Translations under genes and position numbers: made by a program | Shown here: positions 5,663-14,063 of the stretch, piece after piece | Layout: every line of letters begins with the position of its first letter | Position numbering within the stretch: the first letter of the stretch is position 1 | DNA from: Flavicella sp963932955 | Lineage (GTDB): Bacteria; Bacteroidota; Bacteroidia; Flavobacteriales; Flavobacteriaceae | Length of the DNA stretch: 37,332 nucleotides | NCBI GenBank assembly: GCA_963932955.1 | Contig: CAWVRK010000018.1 | Span: forward strand, 1 to 37,332 | Direction: 5' to 3' | Notes under the pieces: model-generated | The model's input: only the letters and a program-made list of their open reading frames with translations | Database searches by the model: none | Told to the model about the DNA's origin: nothing

Positions 5663-7195
5663 ATGAAACGCTTCGCCATTCCAGTTCTTATCGCCCTGCT
5701 TTTATCAGCCTCCGTTTCGTGTAGAAAAGATTTTTCTACCCTCTCAAGTACTGGAAATCTCACCTTTTCAAGAGACACCGTGTTTTTAGACACAATTTTT
5801 ACAAATATCAGCAGCAGTACTTATGCCTTAAAAGTCTACAACAAAAGTTCTGAAGACATCCATATCCCCGAGATCAGCCTAGGAAGAACGCCTTCCTTTT
5901 ACAGACTCAATGTAGACGGAGTGCCCGGAACTACTTTTGAAGACGTCCCCTTAAGAGCCGATGACAGTTTGTATATTTTTATCGAAGCCACCATCGATTA
6001 TACCAAAATCAGCGAACCGATTTACAAAGATTCCATCGTCTTTGACTCCGGAGAAACCCTCCAGGATGTCAAGCTGATCACCCAAGTAGTAGATTCTCAT
6101 TTTCTCTACCCAAGAGACAACTTTAAAGGCATGTTGGACAGCACCTATGTGAAAGACATTCATGGAGACTCCTTGCGAGAACGAAAGCTTTCCTTGGAGG
6201 AACTGCACTTTAAAAACGACAAGCCTTATGTGATTTACGGCTATTGTACCGTTCCTGAAAACGAAACCCTGACCATCGATGCAGGGGCTAAAATTTACTT
6301 CCATAAAAAATCGGCCTTGGTCGTCAAAAAAAATGCAAGCATCCGCATCGAAGGAACTGCCGATCAAAAAGTACATTTTGAAGGAGACCGCTTGGAACCG
6401 GGATTCAGTGAGGTTGCAGGACAATGGGATGCCCTGTGGTTGCAAGCGGGCAGCAAAAACAACCTCATCGAACATGCCCTTATCAAAAATGCCGGTATCG
6501 GAATCCGATGCGATTCCATCTCGCCTAATGACGCCCCTACTTTGGAATTGAAAAACACAGAAATTTACAACAGTTCCGAACAAGGACTCCTTGCTCTTGG
6601 CAGCCATGTGCGCGCAGAAAACGTTGTCATTGGAAACAGCAGAAAAGCTTCGGTTGCCCTCTCCAAAGGAGGTACCTACAATTTCAACCACTGTACCTTG
6701 GCCAATTATTGGTCAAGCAGTTTCCGAAGAGATGCCACAGTTCAAATTAGCAACACTGAATTCGATGTTGATAAAGAGGACAACCCCATCGAAACAACTC
6801 AAATCCTCAACGAAGCGACCTTTTCAAATTGCATCATCGACGGAGGAAATCTAAGAGAATTGTTTCTGGACAAAAACTCGGTAGATCTTTTTGCATACAA
6901 ATTTGAAAACTGTCTCATCAAATTTGCAGGAACAGAAAGTTCTGACTTGTACGACTTTGAAAATACCGATCACTTTGAGTCGGTATTTTTAAATGAAGAT
7001 TCTTATTTTAAAGACCCGAGCCTCAACGAATTTCAAATAGGAGAAGATAGCGAGGCTATCGGAAAAGGAAAGCTTGAAAACGCTCTCAAAGCACCTTTGG
7101 ACTTGATCGGGACAGACAGAACAATCGCCCCAGACCTTGGCGCCTACCAACACATCATTTTTGAAGAAGAAGAAGAAGAAGAAGAAGAAGTGTGA
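5663..7195 (+). CDS. right-handed beta-helix lipoprotein, C-terminal Glu tract
   Basis: The protein has 510 residues from ATG 5663. A lipoprotein signal (MKRFAIPVLIALLLSASVSC) is followed by a beta-rich domain to about residue 160, where FLDTIFTN and LKVYNKSSEDI suggest an Ig-like/ASPM-type fold. Then comes a repetitive beta-helix region (~180-440) with solenoid-like turns such as NNLIEHALIKNAGIGIRCDS and LELKNTEIYNSSEQGLLALGS. It probably sits at the cell surface. Beta-helix proteins of this kind include polysaccharide-binding and lyase proteins, but no catalytic residues are identified. The last residues are nine consecutive Glu plus Val, coded by a pure (GAA)9 tract next to the stop, unlike the rest of the protein. 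The family after LIGTDRTIAPDLGAYQ commonly ends there (inference), so the tract may be a late addition. Confidence 0.8.
   Translation: MKRFAIPVLIALLLSASVSCRKDFSTLSSTGNLTFSRDTVFLDTIFTNISSSTYALKVYNKSSEDIHIPEISLGRTPSFYRLNVDGVPGTTFEDVPLRADDSLYIFIEATIDYTKISEPIYKDSIVFDSGETLQDVKLITQVVDSHFLYPRDNFKGMLDSTYVKDIHGDSLRERKLSLEELHFKNDKPYVIYGYCTVPENETLTIDAGAKIYFHKKSALVVKKNASIRIEGTADQKVHFEGDRLEPGFSEVAGQWDALWLQAGSKNNLIEHALIKNAGIGIRCDSISPNDAPTLELKNTEIYNSSEQGLLALGSHVRAENVVIGNSRKASVALSKGGTYNFNHCTLANYWSSSFRRDATVQISNTEFDVDKEDNPIETTQILNEATFSNCIIDGGNLRELFLDKNSVDLFAYKFENCLIKFAGTESSDLYDFENTDHFESVFLNEDSYFKDPSLNEFQIGEDSEAIGKGKLENALKAPLDLIGTDRTIAPDLGAYQHIIFEEEEEEEEEV
7163..7190 (+). repeat. (GAA)9 trinucleotide tract
   Basis: Nine uninterrupted GAA units (7163-7189), read as nine Glu codons at the very end of the beta-helix lipoprotein gene. 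Such pure repeats are prone to slippage, but changes of one unit keep the frame. A second tract of the same triplet lies at 11277-11310. Confidence 0.95.
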
Positions 7196-7278
7196 ATTTT
7201 CAATTGCCCAGTCGTCGTTTGTCCAAAAAGAAAGCGCTTTAAAAAATAACCGCCATACAACTGAACAACTTTCATCAC

Positions 7279-7959
7279 ATGAAAAACATCATCATCACAG
7301 GAACCAGCAGAGGCATTGGCTTTGAATTGGCCCATTTGTTTGCCCAGAACAATTTTCGCGTATTGGCTTTGTCTCGAAACACGTCCACCTTGGAACAAAA
7401 CCAGCACCCGAACATCACCCCGCTCTCCACAGATCTCAGCAAAACGGAAGATCTTGAAAAAGTAAAGACCTATATCGAAACGCATTGGTCTCAAGTAGAC
7501 CTCTTGATCAACAATGCGGGCATGCTCTTGAACAAACCTTTTGAAGATACCACAAAAGAAGATTTCATAAAGGTTTACAACGTGAATGTTTTTGGAGTTG
7601 CGGAACTGATTCAAAAGGTGCTTCCGCATCTTAAAAAAGGAAGTCACGTGGTCAACATCAGTAGTATGGGCGGCATCCAAGGAAGTTTAAAGTTTGCAGG
7701 CCTCTCGGCATACAGTTCCTCCAAAGGTGCCTTAATCACGCTGACAGAGCTATTGGCAGAAGAATACAGGGCACGGGGAATTGCCTTCAACGCCCTCGCT
7801 CTTGGTGCGGTACAGACAGAAATGCTCTCGGAAGCGTTTCCAGATTTCAAAGCCCCTTTGCAACCCTCAGAAATGGCTGCCTATCTTTTTGATTTTGCCA
7901 CAACTGGAAATCGGTACTACAATGGAAAAGTACTACAAGTTTCAAGCACAACTCCCTAA
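7279..7959 (+). CDS. short-chain dehydrogenase/reductase (SDR) family oxidoreductase
   Basis: This 226-residue protein is a classical SDR. The cofactor motif TGxxxGIG is at residues 7-14, NNAG at 78-81, a Ser at 128/129 (NISSMGG) and the catalytic Tyr145/Lys149 pair (YSSSK). A basic Arg (SRN, residues 32-34) after the second strand is compatible with NADP(H) preference. The active site is complete, so it should be an active reductase or dehydrogenase of the cytoplasm; the substrate is unknown. Its last 38 bp overlap the SprT-like gene in another frame, so the two are probably translated from one mRNA. A shared pathway is not evident. Confidence 0.92.
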   Translation: MKNIIITGTSRGIGFELAHLFAQNNFRVLALSRNTSTLEQNQHPNITPLSTDLSKTEDLEKVKTYIETHWSQVDLLINNAGMLLNKPFEDTTKEDFIKVYNVNVFGVAELIQKVLPHLKKGSHVVNISSMGGIQGSLKFAGLSAYSSSKGALITLTELLAEEYRARGIAFNALALGAVQTEMLSEAFPDFKAPLQPSEMAAYLFDFATTGNRYYNGKVLQVSSTTP

Positions 7960-8623
7960 ATCGAAAAAACAACTCACGCTCTTTTTTAGAAACGCTCTGA
8001 AGTTTTCCAATTTGAAAAATTTAAACGATTACCTTCCCGAAAAAGCTGTCCCGCGCATCCGTGAAATGCGCGAGCAATATTCCTTTGACTTGAAAATTGT
8101 AAAAAAACGCGCGACCAAACATGGAGATTTTAGAAAATTGCCAAACGGACGTTTTCAAATTACCATAAACGAAAACCTAAATCCCTACCAATTCTTACTC
8201 ACTTTGGTCCATGAAATTGCCCACTATGTGACCCATCAAAATTTTGGCAGGGTACAAGCGCATGGCAAGGAATGGAAAAAAACCTTTCAACATTTGATGT
8301 TGCCTTTTGTACATCCTGGTATTTATCCTCCAGAGATCTTACCGCTGTTGGCCAACTACCTGATCCGTCCAAAAGCAAGTTCAGACAGCGATTCCAAACT
8401 CTCTTTGGCATTGAAAGACAAGCGACGAGATTCGGATAAAAAGTATATCTTTGAAATGGTTGTGGGGAATGAATTCCTATTGAAAAATCGAAAATTTGTG
8501 ATCTTAAAAAAACGCAGAACACGGTTTCTTTGCAGGGAAATCAACACACAGAAAGAATACACAATCCACCAAAACACGGAAGTACAAGCTTTAGAAGCAG
8601 CAACATTACGCAAAGAAAAATAA
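7922..8623 (+). CDS. SprT-like zinc metalloprotease-domain protein
   Basis: The protein has 233 residues from ATG 7922. The frame is open further upstream, but that part lies wholly inside the SDR gene, and MEKYYKFQAQLP is a natural N-terminus. The zinc motif HEIAH is at residues 97-101, with a likely third ligand in AHGKEWKKTF (His114), the order seen in SprT/Spartan-type domains. The C-terminal part is basic (KNRKFVILKKRRTRFLCREIN) and may bind nucleic acid. Eukaryotic Spartan degrades DNA-protein crosslinks; the bacterial relatives are poorly known, so a role in crosslink repair is inference. It overlaps the preceding gene by 38 bp, which suggests translational coupling. Confidence 0.88.
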   Translation: MEKYYKFQAQLPKSKKQLTLFFRNALKFSNLKNLNDYLPEKAVPRIREMREQYSFDLKIVKKRATKHGDFRKLPNGRFQITINENLNPYQFLLTLVHEIAHYVTHQNFGRVQAHGKEWKKTFQHLMLPFVHPGIYPPEILPLLANYLIRPKASSDSDSKLSLALKDKRRDSDKKYIFEMVVGNEFLLKNRKFVILKKRRTRFLCREINTQKEYTIHQNTEVQALEAATLRKEK

Positions 8624-8661
8624 GACTGCTCTTGCGCTTGATCCATCATTTATAAATACGT

Positions 8662-10080
8662 ATGAATACAGAAAACAACCAAGGAGACTTGGATGTCACA
8701 AAGCAAGGGCTTAAAGAAGACATCATTGGAGTTTTAAAAGGCATCAAAGCTTTTTTGACCGAACTTTTGGACATCCGGGAAGGAACCGATCACAAAGAAA
8801 CCATCCAAAAAATCAAAGATGGCATTCCTGTAAAAAGTCACAGAGCTTGGATTTTAATTTTTTCCATCTTGATCGCTTCCATCGGCTTGAATACAAGTTC
8901 ACCAGCGGTGGTGATCGGAGCCATGTTGATCTCCCCACTAATGGGTCCTATTTTGGGAATCGGCTTGTCCATAGGAATCAACGACATCGACACTTTGAAA
9001 AGGTCTATGGTCAATTTGGGTGTCATGGTCGGGCTGAGTCTCATCTCTTCCTTTTTGTTCTTTAGCATTCCTTTATTTCAAGGAGCAACTCCAGAAATTT
9101 TAGCGAGAACCCAACCCGATGTGCGCGATGTATTGATTGCCATCGCTGGAGGATTGGCATTGATCGTCGCATTGAGCAGGCACCGAGAAATGACCAATAC
9201 CATTGCGGGAATCGCCATTGCTACTGCTTTGATGCCACCGCTGTGTACGGCAGGATTTGGCTTGGCTACTTGGAATTGGAAATTCTTTGCGGGTGCCATG
9301 TTTTTATTTACCATCAATGCTATTTTTATTGCTTTGGCAACCTTTGTCATTGTCAAATTTTTAAAATTTCCAATGGTTCGATACATCGACTCCTTGAAAC
9401 GAAAACGCGTGGCCCAATTCGCTTCGCTGATCGCTTTGCTGATCTTGAGCTTTAGCATTTACCTGTTTTATGGCTTGTTTCGAAAAAATCAATTTTACCA
9501 AAGAGCACAAGAATTTACGGAAATCATCAAAGAAAAAACAGGTGCCGGAATCATCAACACAGAATACAATTTTGAAAAAAGACAAATCAAATTGGTGGTC
9601 TTGGGCAAAAACATCAAGAGCAACGAATTGGCCATCTGGACAGAAAAACTTCCCCAGTACGGATTGGAAAATACCCTTCTCGAAATTCAACAAGACGATG
9701 AAACCTCCAAGCTGTTGGAGGAGATCAACACCATCAAAAGCTCTTATGTAAAAAACCAAGAATTGATTGCCAGTAAAGAAGAGCGTCTCTTGGAAAAAGA
9801 CAACAAAATAAGAGAACTCATGGAGAATTTGGACAAATTGGAACGGCAGCAAATTCCTTTTGTCAAATTGAGTCAAGAAGCCAAAATCAACTACGACGGA
9901 TTGAAAGAAATCAGTTTTTCCAACGTCATCAAAACCAATTTTACCCGCATCGATACCATTCCAGTATTTCATTTGCAATGGCAAGACAGCATCCCGAATA
10001 GGCTCCTCCAAGAGCAACAACTCAAGAAATGGTTGCAAATGAGGTTGGAACTCGACACGCTCCAAGTATGGAGCAACTAA
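8662..10080 (+). CDS. DUF389 family membrane protein
   Basis: This 472-residue protein has a short cytoplasmic N-terminus (~60 residues), then a hydrophobic core at ~62-265 with about six membrane segments. The core holds the family signatures INSILIASIGL-like ILIFSILIASIGLNTSSPAVVIGAMLISPLMGPILGIG and GIAIATALMPPLCTAGFGLA (shown here in pieces of family-wide conservation: GAMLISPLMGP and ATALMPPL). This identifies DUF389 (TIGR00341-like). The C-terminal ~200 residues are soluble, with a predicted coiled coil around 340-400 rich in Glu/Lys. Function is unknown; some family members are linked to transport. The gene lies between the SprT-like gene (38-bp gap) and the phosphoesterase gene (15-bp gap), so the group is probably one transcription unit. 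Confidence 0.88.
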   Translation: MNTENNQGDLDVTKQGLKEDIIGVLKGIKAFLTELLDIREGTDHKETIQKIKDGIPVKSHRAWILIFSILIASIGLNTSSPAVVIGAMLISPLMGPILGIGLSIGINDIDTLKRSMVNLGVMVGLSLISSFLFFSIPLFQGATPEILARTQPDVRDVLIAIAGGLALIVALSRHREMTNTIAGIAIATALMPPLCTAGFGLATWNWKFFAGAMFLFTINAIFIALATFVIVKFLKFPMVRYIDSLKRKRVAQFASLIALLILSFSIYLFYGLFRKNQFYQRAQEFTEIIKEKTGAGIINTEYNFEKRQIKLVVLGKNIKSNELAIWTEKLPQYGLENTLLEIQQDDETSKLLEEINTIKSSYVKNQELIASKEERLLEKDNKIRELMENLDKLERQQIPFVKLSQEAKINYDGLKEISFSNVIKTNFTRIDTIPVFHLQWQDSIPNRLLQEQQLKKWLQMRLELDTLQVWSN

Positions 10081-10095
10081 ACTCCTGAGAAAGCC

Positions 10096-10593
10096 ATGAA
10101 AAAGATCCTGCTACTCTCAGATACACACAGCTATGTGGATGATCAAATCCTCAAATACGTTCGGCAAGCAGACGAAGTGTGGCACGCCGGTGACATTGGA
10201 CAGCTCCACGTCGCAGCTCAGCTAAAAGCATTGAAACCACTTCGTGCCGTCTATGGAAACATAGACGATTCAGAGGTGCGCATGGAATTCCCGTTGGACT
10301 TGAAATTCACCTTAGAAGGGGTCTCCGTATGGATGACGCACATCGGTGGCTATCCAAACAAATACAACCCAAGGATTCGAAAAGAAATACAAGAGCAAGC
10401 TCCACAACTGTTTATCAGCGGACATTCACACATTCTAAAAGTACAGTACGACCAAAAATTAAACTTGCTGCACATGAATCCCGGAGCGGCCGGAAAACAT
10501 GGTTTTCACCAAGTGCGTACCCTCCTCCGATTTGAATTGGAGGCCGGGGAAATCAAGAAGTTGGAAGTGGTGGAATTGGAAAAGAGAGTTTGA
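10096..10593 (+). CDS. YfcE/MJ0936-type metallophosphoesterase
   Basis: The 165-residue protein has all metal-binding motifs of the calcineurin-like phosphoesterase fold: Asp9 and His11 (SDTHS), Asp33 (HAGDIG), Asn55 (YGNID), His82 (THIGGYP), and His110/His112 (SGHSH). Its length fits the small YfcE group, which hydrolyses phosphodiesters in vitro with two metal ions; the natural substrate is not settled. It is the last gene of a plus-strand run starting at 7279 and converges with dnaG, whose stop codon lies 20 bp away. No clear hairpin terminator is seen in that gap. Confidence 0.92.
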   Translation: MKKILLLSDTHSYVDDQILKYVRQADEVWHAGDIGQLHVAAQLKALKPLRAVYGNIDDSEVRMEFPLDLKFTLEGVSVWMTHIGGYPNKYNPRIRKEIQEQAPQLFISGHSHILKVQYDQKLNLLHMNPGAAGKHGFHQVRTLLRFELEAGEIKKLEVVELEKRV

Positions 10594-10612
10594 AGAAGCC
10601 CAGCTAAAAACG

Positions 10613-12679
10613 CTATACGATGCGGTGTAGCTTTTCAAACATTTTTTTTCTCAGGTCGGTGTAGTTGACGACCATTTCTAAAGTCGCTTCTCTGTTTTTA
10701 TCGTCGGCAACATCTTGAATCAAGTCTTCGATTTTTCTTTCAATCATCACCCTTCTTAAGTTGAGAATGGCATCCCGCACCAATTTGGGCAATACTTCGT
10801 CTTTTGCGGTCACATAAATTTCTTGCGCCTCCCAATTGCTCAACAAGTGTTTTTCGTCGTCCATTAAGATATCGGTGACGATGTTGGAGATTTCGACATC
10901 CGAGTGGCTGGTCAATTCCTCTATGGAAACCGTAGTTTCTTGGTTCATTTTAAGGATGATTTCCGAGTAGATGTTTTGAAAAACGGGGTGACTAAATTCT
11001 ACTTCGTCCATCTGCAACTGCACGTATATTTCTTGGGACACAAAACTGGTGTATTCCTCTTTGACCATTTTGACCAGTCCTTGCTCATTGACTTCCTCCG
11101 TCCAATCCGCAAAACTGACTTGTTTGTTGCCGTAGAGCAATAAGATTTTGATGATCTCGCGTTCAAAAAGCTCCAAAGGGCTTTCGGAGGCAACGGCATC
11201 TTGAGGTGTAGCGTCACTTTGACTTCCCTGTTCTTGTGCAACTTTCCAATGGAAATAAGCTTCCTCGTCTGAGTTCGAAGAAGAAGAAGAAGAAGAAGAA
11301 GAAGAAGAAGACCGTTGGACCTGTCTTGACTGTTGTTTTTGTTGTTGTAGTGCTTTTTGGGCAGCTTCTCTTTCAGATCTTTTGCTGATTTGCGCCAATT
11401 CATTGAACAATACAGCTTCAGAAATCTCCAAAATGCGAGAACATTCTTGTACATAAACCTCCCGTTGGATGTTGTCGGGGATTTTGGAAATACTCGTTAC
11501 GATGTCGCGAATCAAACCCGCTTTTTTAACGGGGTCGTTTTGTGCTTCTTCCATCAACAAGGAGACCTTGAAATTGATGAAATCTTTGGCATTTTGGTCC
11601 AAATAACTTTTCAGTTCTTCGGTTCCTACGCTTTTGGCAAAACTGTCTGGGTCTTCTCCTTCGGGAAATGTCAGTACTTTCACGTTCATCCCTTGCTCCA
11701 AGATCAGATCGATTCCACGAATAGAAGCTCTGATTCCTGCAGCATCTCCATCAAAGAGAACAGTGATGTTGGGAGTCAATCTTCTTATCAAACGAATCTG
11801 ATCGGATGTCAGTGCAGTTCCTGAAGAGGCGACCACATTTTCAACACCAGCTTGGTGCATGGAGATCACGTCGGTATAGCCTTCTACCAAAAAACAACGG
11901 TCTTCTTTGGCGATGGTTTTTTTGGCTTGGTAGATTCCGTAAAGGACCTTGCTCTTGTGGTAAATGTCACTTTCGGGGGAGTTCAGGTATTTGGCCGCCC
12001 TTTTGTCGGCTTTTAAGATCCGTCCTCCAAAACCCAATACGCGTCCACTCATGCTGTGTATAGGAAACAAGACACGTCCTTTGAAGCGGTCAAATTGTTT
12101 GTTGTTGTCCTTGACGATGGTGAGCCCAGTTTTGGCCATGTATTCCAAGTCGTAGCCTTTGCGGATGGCTGTATCTGTAAAAGCCGACCATTCGTCCAAA
12201 TTGTAGCCCAATTCAAATTTTGCGATGGTGGCATCTGTAAATCCTCTTTCTTTGAAATAGGAAAGTCCGATTGCTTTGCCTTTGGGGTTGTTTAAAAGGA
12301 CATCGTGGTAGTAATCTTTGGCGAAATTAGAGACCAAATACATGCTTTCTCGTTCGTCAGCAGCTTCTTTTTGGGCGTTGCTTTGCGCTTGTTCTTCAAC
12401 TTCAATGTTGTATTTTTTTGCCAAATACCGAATGGCTTCCGGATAGGAAAAATGTTCGTGTTCCATCAAAAAGGTCACACAGTTTCCGCCTTTTCCCGTA
12501 CTGAAATCTTTCCAAATTTGCTTTACTGGAGAGACCATAAAAGAAGGCGACTTTTCGTCAGTAAAAGGACTCAGTCCTTTGAAATTGCTCCCCGCTTTTT
12601 TCAAAGACACAAATTCTCCAATGACCTCCTCTACTCGGGCGGTTTCAAAAACACGGTCTATGGTCGTTCTTAAAATCAT
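10613..12679 (-). CDS. dnaG: DNA primase DnaG
   Basis: This 688-residue protein makes RNA primers at the replication fork. The N-terminal CHC2 domain is recognisable (EVIGEFVSLKKAGSNFKG; WKDFSTGKGGN), but all four zinc ligands are replaced: Ser37, Thr40, Asp58 and Thr61 stand where Cys, His, Cys, Cys are expected. The same loss occurs in other flavobacterial primases I recall, so it is lineage-typical and not decay. The catalytic core is intact, with the TOPRIM motifs EGYTDVI and LFDGDAAG. A linker near residue 460 carries a run of 12 Ser coded by a (GAA)11 tract on the plus strand. The C-terminal DnaB-interacting part follows. The gene lies 53 bp downstream of clpX on the same strand. Confidence 0.97.
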   Translation of the reverse strand: MILRTTIDRVFETARVEEVIGEFVSLKKAGSNFKGLSPFTDEKSPSFMVSPVKQIWKDFSTGKGGNCVTFLMEHEHFSYPEAIRYLAKKYNIEVEEQAQSNAQKEAADERESMYLVSNFAKDYYHDVLLNNPKGKAIGLSYFKERGFTDATIAKFELGYNLDEWSAFTDTAIRKGYDLEYMAKTGLTIVKDNNKQFDRFKGRVLFPIHSMSGRVLGFGGRILKADKRAAKYLNSPESDIYHKSKVLYGIYQAKKTIAKEDRCFLVEGYTDVISMHQAGVENVVASSGTALTSDQIRLIRRLTPNITVLFDGDAAGIRASIRGIDLILEQGMNVKVLTFPEGEDPDSFAKSVGTEELKSYLDQNAKDFINFKVSLLMEEAQNDPVKKAGLIRDIVTSISKIPDNIQREVYVQECSRILEISEAVLFNELAQISKRSEREAAQKALQQQKQQSRQVQRSSSSSSSSSSSSNSDEEAYFHWKVAQEQGSQSDATPQDAVASESPLELFEREIIKILLLYGNKQVSFADWTEEVNEQGLVKMVKEEYTSFVSQEIYVQLQMDEVEFSHPVFQNIYSEIILKMNQETTVSIEELTSHSDVEISNIVTDILMDDEKHLLSNWEAQEIYVTAKDEVLPKLVRDAILNLRRVMIERKIEDLIQDVADDKNREATLEMVVNYTDLRKKMFEKLHRIV
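11277..11310 (-). repeat. (GAA)11 trinucleotide tract coding for poly-Ser in DnaG
   Basis: Eleven uninterrupted GAA units plus one G on the plus strand. In dnaG they are read from the minus strand as TCT codons for a Ser run in the linker before the C-terminal domain. The tract is the same triplet as that at 7163-7190 but read in another frame and strand. Confidence 0.95.
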
Positions 12680-12732
12680 TTGTGCAAATTGTTAGGCAAC
12701 TGCCTTTTTATATAGCTAAGAGCAGGCTGTTT

Positions 12733-13971
12733 TTAGGAGGCTGCTTTGAGTTTTTTCAATGTTGAGTTTGACAATTTTCCCACTGCGTATTTTCGGTTCA
12801 CATGGAACTCTTTTTGATCCGAGCTTGGAAGCTCAAACATGGCATCGGTCAAAATAGCCTCACACAAAGACCGCAAGCCACGTGCTCCCAATTTGTACTC
12901 CAAAGCTTTCTCTACGATATAATCTAAGGCTTTGTCATCAATGCTAAAAGCAACGTCATCCATTGCGAAAAGTGCAGTGTATTGTTTGATCAGCGCATTT
13001 TTAGGCTCGGTTAAAATGGCTCGAAGTGTTTTGGCATCCAATGGGTTCATGTAACTCAATACGGGCAAACGACCTATGATTTCTGGAATCAGTCCAAAGG
13101 TTTTGAGATCGCTAGGGATGACGTATTGCAAGAGGTTGTCTTCGTCGATTTTGTCATCGGAAAGGGCCGCAGAATACCCAACAGCTTGTCGGTTCAAACG
13201 GGCGCTGATATTTCTTTCAATTCCTGAAAAGGCACCTCCTGCAATAAAGAGGATGTTTTTGGTGTCTACTTCTACAAATTTTTGTTCTGGATGTTTGCGA
13301 CCTCCCTTAGGGGCTACGTTGACCACAGTTCCTTCCAAGAGTTTTAACAAAGCTTGTTGCACTCCTTCTCCAGAGACATCTCTTGTGATGGAGGGGTTGT
13401 CACCTTTGCGCGCAATTTTATCGATCTCGTCGATAAAGACGATTCCGCGTTGGGCTTTTTCTACATCATAATCCGCAGCTTGTAAAAGGCGGCTCAAAAT
13501 GCTTTCCACGTCTTCTCCCACATAACCTGCTTGGGTGAGTACGGTCGCATCTACAATGGAAAAAGGAACACTGAGCATGCGTGCGATGGTTTTGGCAATC
13601 AAGGTTTTTCCGGTCCCTGTTTCGCCTACCAATATCATGTTGCTCTTTTCAATTTCTACCTGGGAATCATCACCTTTTTTCTGCAACAAACGCTTGTAGT
13701 GATTGTAAACAGCAACGGCCATGGTCTTTTTGGTTTGGTCCTGACCGATGACGTAAGCTTCTAAAAAGGTTTTGATGTCTTGGGGTTTTTTCAATTCCAA
13801 GTCCGTGGATGTAGAACCGGTTGCTACATCTTGGATCTCATCCAAAACGATGCCGTGGGCCTGCTCAATACACTTGTCGCAAATGTGGGCATCTATCCCT
13901 GCGATTAACAAATCGGTTTCTACTTTTTTGCGTCCACAAAAGGAACACTCTAAATTTTCTTCTTTCGACAT
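12733..13971 (-). CDS. clpX: ATP-dependent Clp protease ATP-binding subunit ClpX
   Basis: The 412-residue unfoldase selects substrates and feeds them into ClpP. ATG 13971 (MSKEENLECSFCGRKK) is chosen over the upstream 14022, because it gives the usual N-terminus. The zinc-binding domain has Cys9, Cys12, Cys31 and Cys34. The AAA+ core has Walker A GETGTGKT at 116-123, the pore loop GYVGED at 149-154, Walker B IVFIDEID ending at 184, and sensor region ARLNRQAVG. The C-terminal part has the LGARGLRS sensor-2 motif. The gene lies 92 bp downstream of clpP and 53 bp upstream of dnaG on the minus strand; clpP-clpX co-transcription is very likely, with dnaG perhaps on the same mRNA. Confidence 0.98.
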   Translation of the reverse strand: MSKEENLECSFCGRKKVETDLLIAGIDAHICDKCIEQAHGIVLDEIQDVATGSTSTDLELKKPQDIKTFLEAYVIGQDQTKKTMAVAVYNHYKRLLQKKGDDSQVEIEKSNMILVGETGTGKTLIAKTIARMLSVPFSIVDATVLTQAGYVGEDVESILSRLLQAADYDVEKAQRGIVFIDEIDKIARKGDNPSITRDVSGEGVQQALLKLLEGTVVNVAPKGGRKHPEQKFVEVDTKNILFIAGGAFSGIERNISARLNRQAVGYSAALSDDKIDEDNLLQYVIPSDLKTFGLIPEIIGRLPVLSYMNPLDAKTLRAILTEPKNALIKQYTALFAMDDVAFSIDDKALDYIVEKALEYKLGARGLRSLCEAILTDAMFELPSSDQKEFHVNRKYAVGKLSNSTLKKLKAAS

Positions 13972-14063
13972 TCTTCGTTTGTTTGATAGTTTAAAGATTT
14001 GATGGGGAGTAGGATTCTCCATCAGAAATTCTTCAAATTTTACTTTTATTTGGTTTTGACAGC

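Noticed and set aside
5951..6691. 246-codon minus-strand ORF inside the beta-helix gene
   Set aside because: Lies wholly opposite a clear lipoprotein gene with signal peptide; the antisense translation shows no family pattern.
9361..10065. 234-codon minus-strand ORF opposite the DUF389 gene
   Set aside because: Antisense shadow of a conserved gene; low-complexity Phe-rich translation typical of reverse reading of Lys/Glu-rich proteins.
12470..12679. Loss of DnaG zinc ligands taken as a pseudogene sign
   Set aside because: The reading frame is full length, TOPRIM motifs are intact and the same loss is recalled in other flavobacterial primases.
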